From positions 620,001 through 684,000 of the forward strand of contig NZ_CP048103.1 in assembly GCF_013282215.1 (NCBI RefSeq): a DNA stretch of 64,000 nt, read 5' to 3'. Shown here in pieces: positions 56,577 to 64,000 of this stretch (positions within the stretch are counted from its first letter, which is position 1; every line of letters starts with the position of its first letter). The position numbers and the translations under genes were made by a program. The notes under the pieces were generated by a model that was not told the DNA's origin, ran no database searches, and was given only the letters and a program-made list of their open reading frames with translations. The stretch is from Kroppenstedtia eburnea. Its GTDB lineage: Bacteria > Bacillota > Bacilli > Thermoactinomycetales > DSM-45169.

Positions 56577-57269
56577 ATGACACATCTGGACAATCTGAAA
56601 GAGGCGGCCCGGCAACAGATCGCCCATCTGTTGCCCAACGGCATTTTCGATGAGTTCGACCAGCTGAACTCGCGGATGCTGATCGCTGTCACCTGCTTGC
56701 AGCGGGGACTGAAGGATCTCGCATATCCGTTGTTTCAATCCATCGCCGAGCATGGCCCCGCTGATAATGAAAATCGTCACTTCGCCTATGTGCGCAGTCT
56801 GGTGGAGATGGCCGAGATGGATGCGGAAAAAGAGGATTTTGCGCAGGCGGAAGAGAAAATGGACACGGCCCTGCGGGAATTCCCCGAGTCGATGGGGTAT
56901 ATGATGAGCCGGGTCCATCTGGAAGTCTACCTCACCTACTACCGATACCGCCTGGGCAAAAAAGAAGCGGCTTATGCCGGATTGGAAGAGATCATCCGGC
57001 GGGAAGAGAAGCGGTTCCGGGAGTTGGGTCCGGAAGACGGCCGCAACCTGGCGGGGCCGGGACTCTCCTATGCCATACACCAATTGGCCCTGTTCCACGG
57101 GGAGGATGGAAATTGGAAACAGGCTGTGGAGGTCTTCCGCCGGTTGCGGGATACCGTTTCCGAGGTGGATGAGGAAAGCTGGGGGCAGGGAGAGAGCCTG
57201 GCTGAACAAGGCCGGTACGCAGAGGCTTATCAGCACATGGAGGAGTCCGTCAGTTATCACGCGGGGTAG
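56577..57269 (+). CDS. TPR-type helical repeat protein of unknown function
   Basis: 230 residues, soluble, helical throughout with TPR-like pairs (LAYPLFQSIAEHGPADNENRHF; FAQAEEKMDTALREFPES; WKQAVEVFRRLRDTVSE; YAEAYQHMEESV). Likely a protein-interaction scaffold; no catalytic motif. ATG 56577 with GAGGGAG upstream and a TTACAAT -10 about 65 nt before it. The TAG stop coincides with the start of the repeat copy I. Confidence 0.7.
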   Translation: MTHLDNLKEAARQQIAHLLPNGIFDEFDQLNSRMLIAVTCLQRGLKDLAYPLFQSIAEHGPADNENRHFAYVRSLVEMAEMDAEKEDFAQAEEKMDTALREFPESMGYMMSRVHLEVYLTYYRYRLGKKEAAYAGLEEIIRREEKRFRELGPEDGRNLAGPGLSYAIHQLALFHGEDGNWKQAVEVFRRLRDTVSEVDEESWGQGESLAEQGRYAEAYQHMEESVSYHAG

Positions 57270-57415
57270 AAAGCGGATCGTCGGGATGGGGTTTTACATG
57301 TCGTTTTCGTTGTTCTGACGATCCAAAATCACTCCATGTGAAACCCAACCCTCCCTCTGTTACTCTCACAACGTCTCACATTCCAAGGAAAATTGAATTG
57401 ACCTGCCACGCCCTA
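57267..57415 (-). repeat. Palindromic repeat element, copy I
   Basis: Reverse orientation. It begins TAGAAAGCGGATCGTCGGG, has the core GGGGTTTTACATGTCG ... CCATGTGAAACCCAACCC, and ends TGAATTGACCTGCCACGCCC with TAA. Confidence 0.83.
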
Positions 57416-57468
57416 ACAAGACGTTGTGAAAGTCAAGGGTTAAAGAACGTACTGAGGAGGCTTCAGTC

Positions 57469-58452
57469 ATGCGCGCAGTCATCGTGAACCAACCCGGCGG
57501 ACCGGAACAGCTGGAGTTGGGAGAGGCTCCCCTCCCCCGGCCCGCCGCAGATGAGCTGTTGGTCCGGGTGCAAGCCACCGCTCTCAACCGGGCCGATATC
57601 ATGCAACGGCAGGGAAAATACCCACCGCCGCCGGGAGCCAGCCCGATCCTGGGACTGGAGATGGCCGGAGTGGTGGAAGAGGTGGGAGAAAAGTGCCGGG
57701 ACTGGAAAGTGGGGGATCGGGTGTTTGGACTCCTGCCGGGAGGCGGGTATGCGGAATATGCAGTGATCCCCGGACAGATGGCCCTCCCCGTCCCGAAGGG
57801 ATTGAACACGGTGGAAGCGGCGGCGATCGCCGAAGTGTTCCTGACAGCTTATCAAGCCTTGTTCTGGTTGGGTGACTTGCAAAAAGGGGATCGGGTACTG
57901 ATTCACGCCGGAGCCAGTGGAGTGGGAACGGCGGCGATTCAGTTGGCCAAGACTCATGGGGCCACCGTTTTCACCACTGCCGGCTCCCGGGAAAAACTGA
58001 AGGCTTGCCTTTCCCTCGGGGCGGATCTGGCACTCAATTACAAAGAGGGTCCCTTCGCCCCGGCCGTCCAAAAGGCGGCGGGGACGGAAGGGGTACAGGT
58101 GATCCTGGATTTTGTGGGGGCACCCTACTGGGAACAAAACGTCGACAGTCTGGGAATGGACGGCAAACTGGTCCTGATCAGTACCATGGGAGGAACCCGG
58201 CCGGAAAATTTCAGTCTGGGCCCCTTCCTGGCCAAGCGCCTGCAATTGACCGGCACCACCCTTCGCTCCCGCAGTCTTGACTACAAAAAGCGGCTCACCC
58301 GGGATTTTGCCGAGATGGCGCTTCCCCGTTTTGACGATGGGCGGCTCCGACCGATCATCGACCGCATTTTCCCTTGGGATGAAGTGAGGGAAGCTCACCG
58401 CTATATGGAGGAAAACCGGAATATCGGGAAGATCGTGTTGCAAGTGGAATAA
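57469..58452 (+). CDS. NAD(P)H:quinone oxidoreductase (zeta-crystallin/PIG3-like)
   Basis: 327 residues of the medium-chain dehydrogenase superfamily without zinc ligands. Family features are NRADIMQRQGKYPPPPGASPILGLEMAG, the nucleotide-binding VLIHAGASGVGTAAIQLAK near residue 145, and SLGADLALNYKEG. The PIG3/TP53I3-like branch reduces quinones with NADPH in the cytosol. GAGGAGG precedes the ATG. It stands alone after the repeat copy I. Confidence 0.9.
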   Translation: MRAVIVNQPGGPEQLELGEAPLPRPAADELLVRVQATALNRADIMQRQGKYPPPPGASPILGLEMAGVVEEVGEKCRDWKVGDRVFGLLPGGGYAEYAVIPGQMALPVPKGLNTVEAAAIAEVFLTAYQALFWLGDLQKGDRVLIHAGASGVGTAAIQLAKTHGATVFTTAGSREKLKACLSLGADLALNYKEGPFAPAVQKAAGTEGVQVILDFVGAPYWEQNVDSLGMDGKLVLISTMGGTRPENFSLGPFLAKRLQLTGTTLRSRSLDYKKRLTRDFAEMALPRFDDGRLRPIIDRIFPWDEVREAHRYMEENRNIGKIVLQVE

Positions 58453-58584
58453 TTCTATCTGCTGCCCCGTTTCACCGTCCCGGGATCGAAAGTTTACGCT
58501 TCTACCCTGATTCAAGCGTACAACCTTTCCTTTGGGAAGCCGAATAGGATATGGCGAACTCACTCGGAAAGGGGGAGACGGTCC

Positions 58585-58704
58585 ATGGGCTACGGTTACG
58601 GTGGCGGTTATGGCTATGGATTCGGGCTGGGTCGCCTGCTGTTGTTCCTGTTGGTGATTGCCACGATCTTTGCCCTGATCGGCTTCTACGGCTACGGATA
58701 CTGA
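58585..58704 (+). CDS. YjcZ-family small sporulation-type protein
   Basis: 39 residues: a Gly/Tyr-rich head (MGYGYGGGYGYGFGLGR), one hydrophobic helix (LLLFLLVIATIFALIGF) and YGYGY at the end. That is the pattern of the YjcZ/small spore-associated membrane peptides of Bacilli. GGGGGAG lies 7 nt before the ATG and a terminator 22 nt after the stop. Probably made in the forespore or mother cell; function unknown. Confidence 0.85.
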   Translation: MGYGYGGGYGYGFGLGRLLLFLLVIATIFALIGFYGYGY

Positions 58705-58725
58705 TCAAGCCTTGGAGCGATATGG

Positions 58726-58748
58726 AAAGCCCCGGCGACGGGGCTTTT
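58726..58748 (+). terminator. Terminator of the YjcZ-type gene
   Basis: AAAGCCCC-GGCGAC-GGGGCTTT followed by T. Confidence 0.85.
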
Positions 58749-58830
58749 TTCTGTTTCCTCAACCATGCGCATGAACGGGGAAAAGTTGGTACATCATACA
58801 GGTGACACGATTGCGGAGGAGGCTTGCACA

Positions 58831-59210
58831 GTGGAAAGTTCTTACGTGGAACAAGCATTGCGGGAGTACAAGGAAGGTGTGGGTGCTTTTGAAAAGGATT
58901 TGCCCGAATTGCCCGCCAATACATGAAATTTACTGAAGCCTGTTTTGAAGAAGGGGAGCTGTCCGTCAAGAACAAGCACCTGATCGCTGTCGCCCTCGGA
59001 GTGATGACCAATGATGAGTATTGCATCATCTATCACACCAAGGGGGCGCTGGACCAAGGAGCCGGTGAGCGGGAGGTCATGGAGGCTGCCGCCGTCGCCG
59101 GTGCATTTGGCGGCGGTTTGGCCATGTCCCAAACCGTCACCCTGCTCCGGGATGTATTGGAGGAATTCGGGGGAGGCGGATCCCCGGCAGGAGAAAGCAT
59201 CAAACACTGA
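58831..59210 (+). pseudogene. Carboxymuconolactone decarboxylase family gene with a frameshift
   Basis: GTG 58831 (GGAGGAGG upstream) opens a frame reading ESSYVEQALREYKEGVGAFEKDLPELPANT and then TGA. One frame over, starting at 58923, the protein continues as MKFTEACFEEGELSVKNKHLIAVALGVM ... CIIYHTKGALDQGAGEREVMEAAAVAGAFGGG. Relatives run through this point as one chain (pattern LPEL...NYMKFTEACFEEG), so a single base is missing between AAT and ACATG. The AhpD-like catalytic region is in the second part. It could be translated from ATG 58923 as a short form, but there is no ribosome binding site there. Confidence 0.8.
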
Positions 59211-59427
59211 CACCCTCCGTTTGGGGTCGGATCATGGAGCTTTTTACCTGCATTTCTAAAGATAACAGATCTACTCTCTCCCATTCCGGGGCGGGAGCAG
59301 CTGAGACCGGGGGAGGCCGCCTCAGCCAGTTTGGTCCCCCCTCGGATCCGTGATACGATGAGGCTGATTACGAAGGGAGAGGTTTTTTATTTTAAGGAAT
59401 AAAGTTTCCGCAACCATTGAGCGTGCC

Positions 59428-59556
59428 ATGTTTTCTTCCCACAATATGAGTTTCCCTGAATATGTCCACAGTCTGGATAAAAAGATGGAAGTGGAAAAAA
59501 GGCGGGAACAGGAATATCGAAAGGCCAAACAATGGTTGATGGAGGCGGGAGTTTAG
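59428..59556 (+). CDS. Possible small charged protein
   Basis: 42 residues beginning MFSSHNMSFPEYVHSLDKK, then a charged helix (VEKRREQEYRKAKQWLMEAG). No ribosome binding site is evident, so expression is uncertain. The frame ends at the TAG that opens the repeat copy J, which suggests a truncated or re-terminated gene. The 59211-59427 stretch before it holds a G/C-rich hairpin and nothing else recognised. Confidence 0.35.
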   Translation: MFSSHNMSFPEYVHSLDKKMEVEKRREQEYRKAKQWLMEAGV

Positions 59557-59725
59557 GACGTGGCAGGTCAATTCAAGTTTACGGAGGAATGTGAGACGCG
59601 TTGTGAGAATAACAGAGGGAGGGTTGGGTTTCACATGGAATGACTTTGGCTCGGAAGAACAACGGAATGGAATGTGAAACCCAATCCCGACCATTCAAGA
59701 AAGCACTAAATCACAATGTTTCTAA
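59554..59725 (+). repeat. Palindromic repeat element, copy J
   Basis: Left terminus TAGGACGTGGCAGGTCAATT (similar to the GGGCGTGTCTGGTAATTCAA form), the core GGGTTGGGTTTCACATGG ... GAATGTGAAACCCAATCCCG, and right end TCACAATGTTTCTA. Confidence 0.86.
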
Positions 59726-59813
59726 ACATCGGGACCATACAAATAACCTGGATCGGCAACCGGTGGCGGATGGCTGCCGGTTTGCCATTTTACAAAAAAT
59801 CGGGATATGAAGA

Positions 59814-59822
59814 TGATATAAT
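59814..59822 (+). promoter_or_regulatory. Extended -10 promoter of the oligoendopeptidase gene
   Basis: TGATATAAT, about 60 nt before the start codon at 59885. No matching -35 is present. Confidence 0.5.
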
Positions 59823-59884
59823 GGCAATAGGCGGATCAATCAACCATCCCGTTGGATGGGATGAAAAAGGAGAAGGGTGAGTCT

Positions 59885-61678
59885 ATGCCAGAAAAATACA
59901 GTATGAACTGGGATTTGGATGTCTTTTTTCCCGGAGGAAGTGATTCACCGGAGTTCAAGCGCTTTCTGGAAGAATTGGAAGGGGATGTGGAGGGTTTTAA
60001 CCGTCGGATCCGCCAATTGGAAGAAGCTCCGGCAACAGATGTTCGTTCCCTGCAGGAGATTTTGGCCACTCTGCAGGATCTGATCGCCCGCTTGGATGAA
60101 TCGGGCTCCTTCATCGAATGTCTGGCCTCTCAAAACATGAAAGATGAACAGGCCAAGATTCATCGTGCCCGTCTTTCCCAGACAGGGGCGGCTTTTCATT
60201 CAGCCATGACCCGACTGGATCGTCTCTTTCTGGAGATGTCCGATCAAGAGTGGGCCTCTTTTCTGAAGAATCCCGAAATGGACCCCATCGCTTTCTCCCT
60301 GGAGGAGCGGCGTCGGCGGGCAGTGGAAAAATTGCCCCCGGAAATGGAAAGTCTGGCGGGGGATCTCTCCGTCGATGGGTATGATGCCTGGGGGGAATTG
60401 TACAACACCATCGTCAGCCGGATGACCATTCCCGTCGAAGAAGACGGCAAGACCAGGGAACTTTCCGTCGGTCAGGCTTCCAACAAAATGACCAGCAGCA
60501 ACCGGGAATTGCGCCGCCAAGTATTCCATCGAATGGAGGATGCCTGGAAGGAACAAGAGGACCTGTTGGCCGCCAGCCTGAATCACCTCGGCGGTTTCCG
60601 ACTCAACCTGTACCGTCAGCGGGGATGGGATTCCGTTCTCAAAGAACCCCTGGATCTCAACCGGATGTCGGAAGCGACACTGAACACGATGTGGGAAGTG
60701 ATCAGCCAAAATAAGCAAGAACTGCTTCGCTTCTTTGAGCGGAAGGCTTCTCTCCTCGGGTTACATAAATTGAGCTGGTATGATGTTTACGCCCCGATCA
60801 GCCGGGAGGAGTCCCACGTTCCCTATGACGAAGCGGCGGCGTTTATTCTGGAACAGTTTCAACACTTCAACCCGGAGATGGCCACCTTCGCCAAGAAGGC
60901 GTTTGACGATCGCTGGATTGAAGCGGAGGACCGGCCGGGAAAAAGGCCCGGCGGTTTCTGCACCAATTTTGGTGTGAGCAACCAGTCCCGGATTTTCATG
61001 ACCTACTCCGGCACTGCCGGCAATATCAGCACCTTGGCCCATGAACTGGGGCATGCCTATCATCAGCATGTGATGACCGATCTGCCGGTGATGGCCCAGC
61101 AATATGCGATGAATGTGGCTGAGACCGCCTCCACCTTTGCCGAATCGATCGTCTCCGATGCTTCCATCCGCCATGCTCCCACCGAGGAGCGCCGGATCGC
61201 TCTCCTGGAGGATAAGATCCAGCGGGCCGTCGCCTTCTTTATGGATATCCATGCCCGGTTCCTGTTTGAGACCCGTTTTTACGAGGAACGGAAAAAAGGA
61301 CTGGTCTCTCCGGACCGGCTGAAGGAACTGATTCTGGAGGCGGAAAAGGAAGCCTTCTGTGACGGGTTGGAGGAATATCATCCCTATTTTTGGGCTTCCA
61401 AGCTTCACTTCTACATCACGGGAATGCCCTTCTATAACTTCCCTTACACCTTCGGCTATCTCTTCAGCACGGGCCTGTACGGTCGTGCCCTGAAAGAAGG
61501 ATCCGCCTTTGCCGGGAAATATGTGGATCTCTTGCGGGACACCGGACGGATGACTGTGGAAGATCTGGCCCAAAAGCATCTGGGTGTGGATCTCACGCGG
61601 CCGGATTTCTGGCAGGAAGCTGTCAACCTGGTGAAAGCGGATATCGATCAGTTTCTGAAGCTGACGGAAAAAGCCTGA
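59885..61678 (+). CDS. Oligoendopeptidase F family (M3) metallopeptidase
   Basis: 597 residues, full length for PepF. The zinc site is HELGHAYHQH in NISTLAHELGHAYHQHVM near residue 385, with the downstream Glu ligand in AETASTFAESIV. The C-terminal part has YHPYFWASKLHFYITGMPFYNFPYTFGYLFS, typical of the clade. It is cytosolic, cutting oligopeptides of about 7-20 residues. ATG 59885 is used; ATG 59861 would add eight residues and has a poorer ribosome binding site. A terminator follows at 61686-61718. Confidence 0.92.
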   Translation: MPEKYSMNWDLDVFFPGGSDSPEFKRFLEELEGDVEGFNRRIRQLEEAPATDVRSLQEILATLQDLIARLDESGSFIECLASQNMKDEQAKIHRARLSQTGAAFHSAMTRLDRLFLEMSDQEWASFLKNPEMDPIAFSLEERRRRAVEKLPPEMESLAGDLSVDGYDAWGELYNTIVSRMTIPVEEDGKTRELSVGQASNKMTSSNRELRRQVFHRMEDAWKEQEDLLAASLNHLGGFRLNLYRQRGWDSVLKEPLDLNRMSEATLNTMWEVISQNKQELLRFFERKASLLGLHKLSWYDVYAPISREESHVPYDEAAAFILEQFQHFNPEMATFAKKAFDDRWIEAEDRPGKRPGGFCTNFGVSNQSRIFMTYSGTAGNISTLAHELGHAYHQHVMTDLPVMAQQYAMNVAETASTFAESIVSDASIRHAPTEERRIALLEDKIQRAVAFFMDIHARFLFETRFYEERKKGLVSPDRLKELILEAEKEAFCDGLEEYHPYFWASKLHFYITGMPFYNFPYTFGYLFSTGLYGRALKEGSAFAGKYVDLLRDTGRMTVEDLAQKHLGVDLTRPDFWQEAVNLVKADIDQFLKLTEKA

Positions 61679-61685
61679 TGACATC

Positions 61686-61718
61686 GGATCCGGCGCCTGA
61701 GTGCACCGGATCCCTTTT
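61686..61718 (+). terminator. Terminator of the oligoendopeptidase gene
   Basis: GGATCCGG-12 nt-CCGGATCC followed by CTTTT. Confidence 0.7.
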
Positions 61719-61870
61719 ACTTTTGGAGCAGGGGAACCCGGGTGGATCGGAGAAACCATCTTTGGAAAGTGGCGGTGACCACTCTCTTTTCCCTCGTCGC
61801 ACGGTCTGTTATACATAAAAATGAATCTGGGCAGATTCCCCTGGTTCAAACTGAAAAATGTGGGTGATGA

Positions 61871-62172
61871 ATGTTGAAAGATTTCGCTGAATTTTGGCCC
61901 TTTTATCTGTCCCAACATCGGAGTCCCCGGACCCGCCGCTGGCACTTTGCGGGGACAGGCATGGTGTTCCTCTGTTTGGTGCTGGTGATCTTCATCCGTT
62001 GGTGGTTTTGGTTGCTGCCCCGGTGATTGCTTACGGTCTGGCTTGGTAGAGCCATTTTTTCGTGGAGGGAAACAAACCCGCCACCTTCGGTCACCCGGTT
62101 TGGTCCTTACGTGTCGATTTTCGCATGTTTGGATTGATGTTGACCGGACGGGTGGAGGAGGAGCTCCGGTGA
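61871..62172 (+). pseudogene. DUF962/Mpo1-like gene, frameshifted and with an internal stop
   Basis: The first part ([35 protein letters not shown]) and, in another frame, the second part ([10 protein letters not shown], then stop TAG, then SHFFVEGNKPATFGHPVWSLRVDFRMFGLMLTGRVEEEL) together give a complete DUF962 membrane protein. Relatives have WIGHFFFEGNKPATF in this place. Two independent lesions, a frameshift in the Trp/Phe-rich helix near 62010 and a TAG near 62048, mean the gene is dead. Mpo1-like proteins of yeast are dioxygenases of lipid metabolism; the bacterial role is unknown. Confidence 0.82.
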
Positions 62173-62235
62173 GTAGAGGAAAACTGTTTTTAAAAAAGCC
62201 GCGGTTTTCGCGACTTTTAAACGGACCGGAGGCGA

Positions 62236-62496
62236 AAGCCCCTGGCGAGACTTGTGTCCTGTGGGAACGACAGCTTTTTCACAATGCTTCTAGTGCCCCT
62301 TCAGGAAACTTTGATCTTGTTTTTCAGCAAGGCGGAGGCAGGAGGGTGGGGCGGCTCCGATCTCTTGCAAAGAGCGCATAGCGAGACCGGGAACGGAGTG
62401 ACCTTGGCGAGACTTGTGCCCTACAAAGGCGAATCAAATCCCCACCCTCCTTACCTTTCTGTGATTTTCCACACAATGTTCTCTGAGGGGCACTAG
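62236..62496. repeat. Composite of repeat-element fragments
   Basis: It contains part of a 52-bp-type unit (TGGCGAGACTTGTGTCC, 62240), a right arm TTTTTCACAATGCTTCTAG (near 62275-62293), a full reverse 52-bp-type unit (about 62364-62424), and terminal inverted repeats TAGTGCCCCTTCAG / CTGAGGGGCACTA. The core GGGTTTCACAT hairpin is absent. Nothing else is seen in 62173-62492 apart from an imperfect hairpin at about 62190-62218. Confidence 0.7.
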
Positions 62497-62987
62497 AATG
62501 CGTAATCAAAAGCACGTTCCATTTGATCGGCCTCTTTGGAGACTGCGAAAAAAATAAATGGACCCTTTGTCTTTAAAACGTGTTTATCGATCAAAAAAAA
62601 CTCTTCCGGGCGGTAATCCTTGAATTTTACGGTTTGGGCGTCGATTCTGTGCGATATTTTCTCTTTGACACTCTCTATCTGATGGGCATCTTTTACTTTG
62701 ATAATGGCCAATTCATCGGCCTTTACATTGGATGAGGCCGTAAAAAGGATGAAATCTTCAATGCTGTCGGCATCGATTTGATACAATTTTTGCAGCTTGC
62801 TCATGTCCCCTGGTTTCATGTGATCCAGGTTAACTTCCTGTTCAATCCGTTTCCCCACTTCGACAGCAGAAAGTTTTTCGACTGCCTCCTCTTTCTCACC
62901 GGAGCATCCGGACAAGAGACTCATCGCCACGGCCAGTGCGAACATCACGGCCAAAAACGTTCTTATATCCTTCCCATACCGCTTCAT
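62493..62987 (-). CDS. DUF4358-type lipoprotein
   Basis: 164 residues. Lipoprotein signal: basic N-terminus, hydrophobic AVMFALAVAMSLLSG and lipobox LLSGC with Cys near residue 28. The mature part (ELAIIKVKDAHQIESVKEKISHRID and surrounding) fits the DUF4358 family. The ATG overlaps the stop of the DHHW gene by ATGA, with GGAGG inside that gene, so they are translated together. DUF4358 lipoproteins usually accompany DHHW and MBOAT acyltransferase genes for surface-polysaccharide acetylation. The TAG stop is the terminus of the adjacent repeat composite. Confidence 0.8.
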   Translation of the reverse strand: MKRYGKDIRTFLAVMFALAVAMSLLSGCSGEKEEAVEKLSAVEVGKRIEQEVNLDHMKPGDMSKLQKLYQIDADSIEDFILFTASSNVKADELAIIKVKDAHQIESVKEKISHRIDAQTVKFKDYRPEEFFLIDKHVLKTKGPFIFFAVSKEADQMERAFDYAF

Positions 62988-64000
62988 TGGATCGCCTCCG
63001 ATAAGTTTTTGATCGATGGGTCTTCAGAGAACGTATGGACATTATAAAGCAGCAGTAACTCATCGATTTCACGTTCTTTCACAAACGTCGTCAAGTCTCC
63101 CTCGTAATATCGAAGGTCGACGACATCGATCTCGCTGAAGTGTTTTGTCAAGAATGGAATCAAACTGTTGGCATAGGAATCTTTGACCACCAGCAGCCTT
63201 TTCTTTTCTGGATGGGCTGTTGTGATTCGGATCAGCGGATGGTTGCCGTTAAGAAACACCGCATACTGATCCTTTTTATGAAGTTGTTCCATCTCATACA
63301 AGGAATCCGAGGTTTGGTCTTCATCGACATACTCCACCGTATATTTCTCCGGGTCCTTGGGCAAATACAGTTCAATGCTGTCCGGCTGGATCTGTCTGAA
63401 TCCACTCTTCGAATGGAGCGAACCGTAAAATTGACGGGAGACTTGCCGGATATTGAAATCTTCCTCCTGTTGGGGGGGAATCCCCATTTGCTTGCACAGC
63501 TCCCGATAGGCAAAATAGGCTCCCCGGGTGGTCCAATGATGATCGGTTTTATAAAAAATCGGTTGTTCCCGTTGGGTATACAGCGCGGGATATACATTGA
63601 CAAAAGGGATTCCGCGCTGTTGGATCAGTTGCCGGATTTGGTCCAAATACGCCTTTTCATCGCCAGCCGGGGCATATGCCGGAAGTTGTTCCTTGAGCAG
63701 GGTTGTGGCTGTTGGCACAAGCATCACGTATTTACGGAGATTGGGAGTGGCGCGGTCAAAGGCAAGAATAGCATCAACCTTCTTCTCCAAATCCCCATCC
63801 TCCGGTGGAATAAATTGTTGAATGAGATGTCCATCTTTGCCCAGGTAAATCCCGTTGCTTTCTTTTTTTCCCATGATCCGATCCGTATCGGTTTTCACTC
63901 CGATCCAAAGGTCTCTGAAGATCAATTGATCGGAAATGTATTTCTCGAAATCGGAGGTGAACTTTCCCGACGTCAGCGATTTCAGTGAGATCTGCGGCAG
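62984..64000 (-). CDS. DHHW-family (AlgX/AlgJ-like SGNH) protein, N-terminus beyond window
   Basis: 339 codons visible; the frame is open to the right edge, so the start (probably with a signal anchor) is missing. Family features are KFTSDFEKYISDQ at the visible N-terminal side, NGIYLGKDGHLIQ, the DHHW motif in FYKTDHHWTTRGAYFAYREL, the GSLHSKSGF stretch and VVKDSYANSLIPFLTKHFSEIDVVDLRYY. Such SGNH-like proteins transfer or hydrolyse acetyl groups on exported polysaccharides together with an MBOAT protein, whose gene is expected just beyond 64000. Coupled to the lipoprotein gene downstream. Confidence 0.85.
   Translation of the reverse strand: MPQISLKSLTSGKFTSDFEKYISDQLIFRDLWIGVKTDTDRIMGKKESNGIYLGKDGHLIQQFIPPEDGDLEKKVDAILAFDRATPNLRKYVMLVPTATTLLKEQLPAYAPAGDEKAYLDQIRQLIQQRGIPFVNVYPALYTQREQPIFYKTDHHWTTRGAYFAYRELCKQMGIPPQQEEDFNIRQVSRQFYGSLHSKSGFRQIQPDSIELYLPKDPEKYTVEYVDEDQTSDSLYEMEQLHKKDQYAVFLNGNHPLIRITTAHPEKKRLLVVKDSYANSLIPFLTKHFSEIDVVDLRYYEGDLTTFVKEREIDELLLLYNVHTFSEDPSIKNLSEAIQ

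Overview
The window comes from a thermophilic-type, spore-forming Firmicute, most likely a member of the Thermoactinomycetaceae (Bacillales). The evidence is: a phenylalanine dehydrogenase very close to the enzyme known from Thermoactinomyces intermedius, a SigI-RsgI sigma/anti-sigma pair, AbrB, Spo0M and YjcZ-type small proteins, CcpA-type cre sites, strong AGGAGG ribosome binding sites and many GTG/TTG starts. I could not assign genus or species. No rRNA or tRNA gene was seen.

Layout. 1-3.0 kb: a polymorphic toxin gene with a prepilin-like N-terminus, a coupled immunity-like gene, a second copy of that gene cut by the window edge, and a scar of a deleted toxin between the copies. 3-6.5 kb: an orphan HicB-like gene, a small unknown gene, and an aromatic aldehyde/alcohol dehydrogenase pair. 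6.5-12.1 kb: a minus-strand set of AAA+ ATPase, TPR membrane protein and SWIM/SNF2 helicase. 12.2-13.9 kb: a divergent flavodoxin-fold reductase and LysR regulator. 13.9-15.4 kb: a decayed TnpB-only insertion sequence. 15.5-22.3 kb: housekeeping and metabolic genes (XRE-TPR regulator, oxidase subunit IV, bacilliredoxin, AIM24, HAD, esterase, acyl-CoA synthetase). 22.9-25.2 kb: sigI-rsgI and abrB. 25.3-31.7 kb: two crotonases, phenylalanine dehydrogenase and the E1alpha-E1beta-E2 genes of a 2-oxoacid dehydrogenase, which together read as a phenylalanine/branched 2-oxoacid catabolic block under a probable CcpA site. 31.7-34.5 kb: repeats and small accessory genes. 34.5-36.7 kb: a sugar isomerase/oxidoreductase pair. 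36.7-36.9 kb: a CRISPR relic without cas genes. 37-40.1 kb: an amidase with an intact TnpB element inserted just upstream of it. 40.3-41.6 kb: a secreted C15-like peptidase. 41.8-47.1 kb: a complete mannitol operon (mtlA-mtlR-mtlF-mtlD). 47-64 kb: spo0M, an MBL hydrolase, cellobiose-type PTS IIB/IIC, a PadR/HAAS pair, uppP, a TlpA-like thioredoxin, a DMT transporter, a quinone oxidoreductase, oligoendopeptidase F, and an exopolysaccharide-acetylation type pair running off the right edge. Three broken genes (VOC, carboxymuconolactone decarboxylase, DUF962/Mpo1-like) lie at 52.9-62.2 kb.

The most unusual aspect is repeat biology. At least eleven copies of a roughly 140-170 bp palindromic element share one core hairpin but carry several kinds of terminal inverted repeat, each ending in CTAG/TTAG. 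In five cases the stop codon of the neighbouring gene lies inside the element terminus. Some copies carry a nested 52-bp module, and one carries a 319-bp insert that looks like a structured-RNA, HEARO-like element placed after a GTGA. With two TnpB elements, a TnpB end relic and a CRISPR relic, the window holds traces of several RNA-guided or RNA-structured mobile systems. The best candidates for something undescribed are the prepilin-headed toxin locus and this repeat family.
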